A stretch of DNA of 64,000 nucleotides from Epinephelus fuscoguttatus (Eukaryota; Chordata; Actinopteri; Perciformes; Serranidae). Location of the stretch: contig NC_064755.1 in the NCBI RefSeq assembly GCF_011397635.1, positions 20,815,282 through 20,879,281 of the forward strand, given 5' to 3'. This document shows positions 63,881-64,000 of this stretch, in pieces; position 1 is the stretch's first letter, and each line of letters starts with the position of its first letter. A program made the translations under genes and the position numbers. Below the pieces are notes generated by a model. The model worked only from the letters and a program-made list of their open reading frames with translations, had not been told where the DNA came from and made no database searches.

Positions 63881-63917
63881 TCAGATCAGGAGACTGAGGT
63901 GGTTGACAGTTTGACAT

Positions 63918-64000
63918 TCAGGTATTTATTGACAAGTCCAACATTTGGGTCACAAAAACCTCTTTTATAGGTCTTTATGGCCTCAAACTTTATTTGTCAC
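63918..64000 (-). terminator. Possible 3' end of a minus-strand gene entering from the right
   Basis: Two minus-strand AATAAA hexamers occur within 75 bases (TCAATAAATACC near 63923 and CAAATAAAGTTTG near 63991). Together they suggest the 3' end of another gene, transcribed towards the ZP gene. Its coding part is outside the window. Confidence 0.3.

Overview
The window is vertebrate nuclear DNA, almost certainly from a ray-finned fish and probably a spiny-rayed (percomorph) teleost. The evidence is short GT-AG exons in AT-rich introns, an egg-coat gene of the fish type with Pro/Gln-rich tandem repeats, and many interspersed repeats of kinds common in teleosts (hAT-like MITEs, Tc1-like copies, L2-like LINE tails, long CA/TA/ATAC microsatellites). 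I cannot name the species. No bacterial-type operon, CRISPR array, virus or toxin gene was seen.

Layout: (1) 1-13.0 kb, plus strand: the last ten coding exons and 3'UTR of the transcription factor RFX4; its DNA-binding domain lies left of the window. (2) 17.3-34.8 kb, plus strand: complete ric8b, a G-alpha chaperone/exchange factor, in ten coding exons (539 residues). (3) 34.9-48.5 kb, minus strand: a complete class I sirtuin of the SIRT3/SIRT2 type (438 residues, seven coding exons, probably one distant 5'UTR exon). (4) about 52.2-57.3 kb, plus strand: tmem263 (123 residues, two coding exons and a 5'UTR exon). (5) 61.1-63.7 kb, minus strand: a complete egg-envelope ZP-domain gene with a trefoil domain (561 residues, eight exons).

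The order RFX4-RIC8B-TMEM263 matches the human chromosome 12 block, but human has no sirtuin between RIC8B and TMEM263. Human SIRT3 instead lies tail to tail with RIC8A on chromosome 11. The same tail-to-tail arrangement here, RIC8B with a SIRT3-like gene, suggests the sirtuin is the whole-genome-duplication partner (ohnolog) of SIRT3, kept in fish and lost in mammals. This is the most interesting signal in the window. I recall a published 'SIRT3-like / SIRT3.2' lineage that would fit, but cannot check it here.

The genes are not an operon; each has its own job: brain/ciliary transcription (RFX4), G-protein maturation (RIC8B), NAD-dependent deacylation (sirtuin), a small membrane protein (TMEM263) and egg coat (ZP). 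Intergenic and intronic DNA is dominated by nested mobile-element remnants. A few GC-richer or homeobox-site-rich islands in the RFX4 and ric8b introns could be regulatory DNA. Exon boundaries were read by eye from splice signals, reading frame and similarity to remembered family sequences; no alignment was run.
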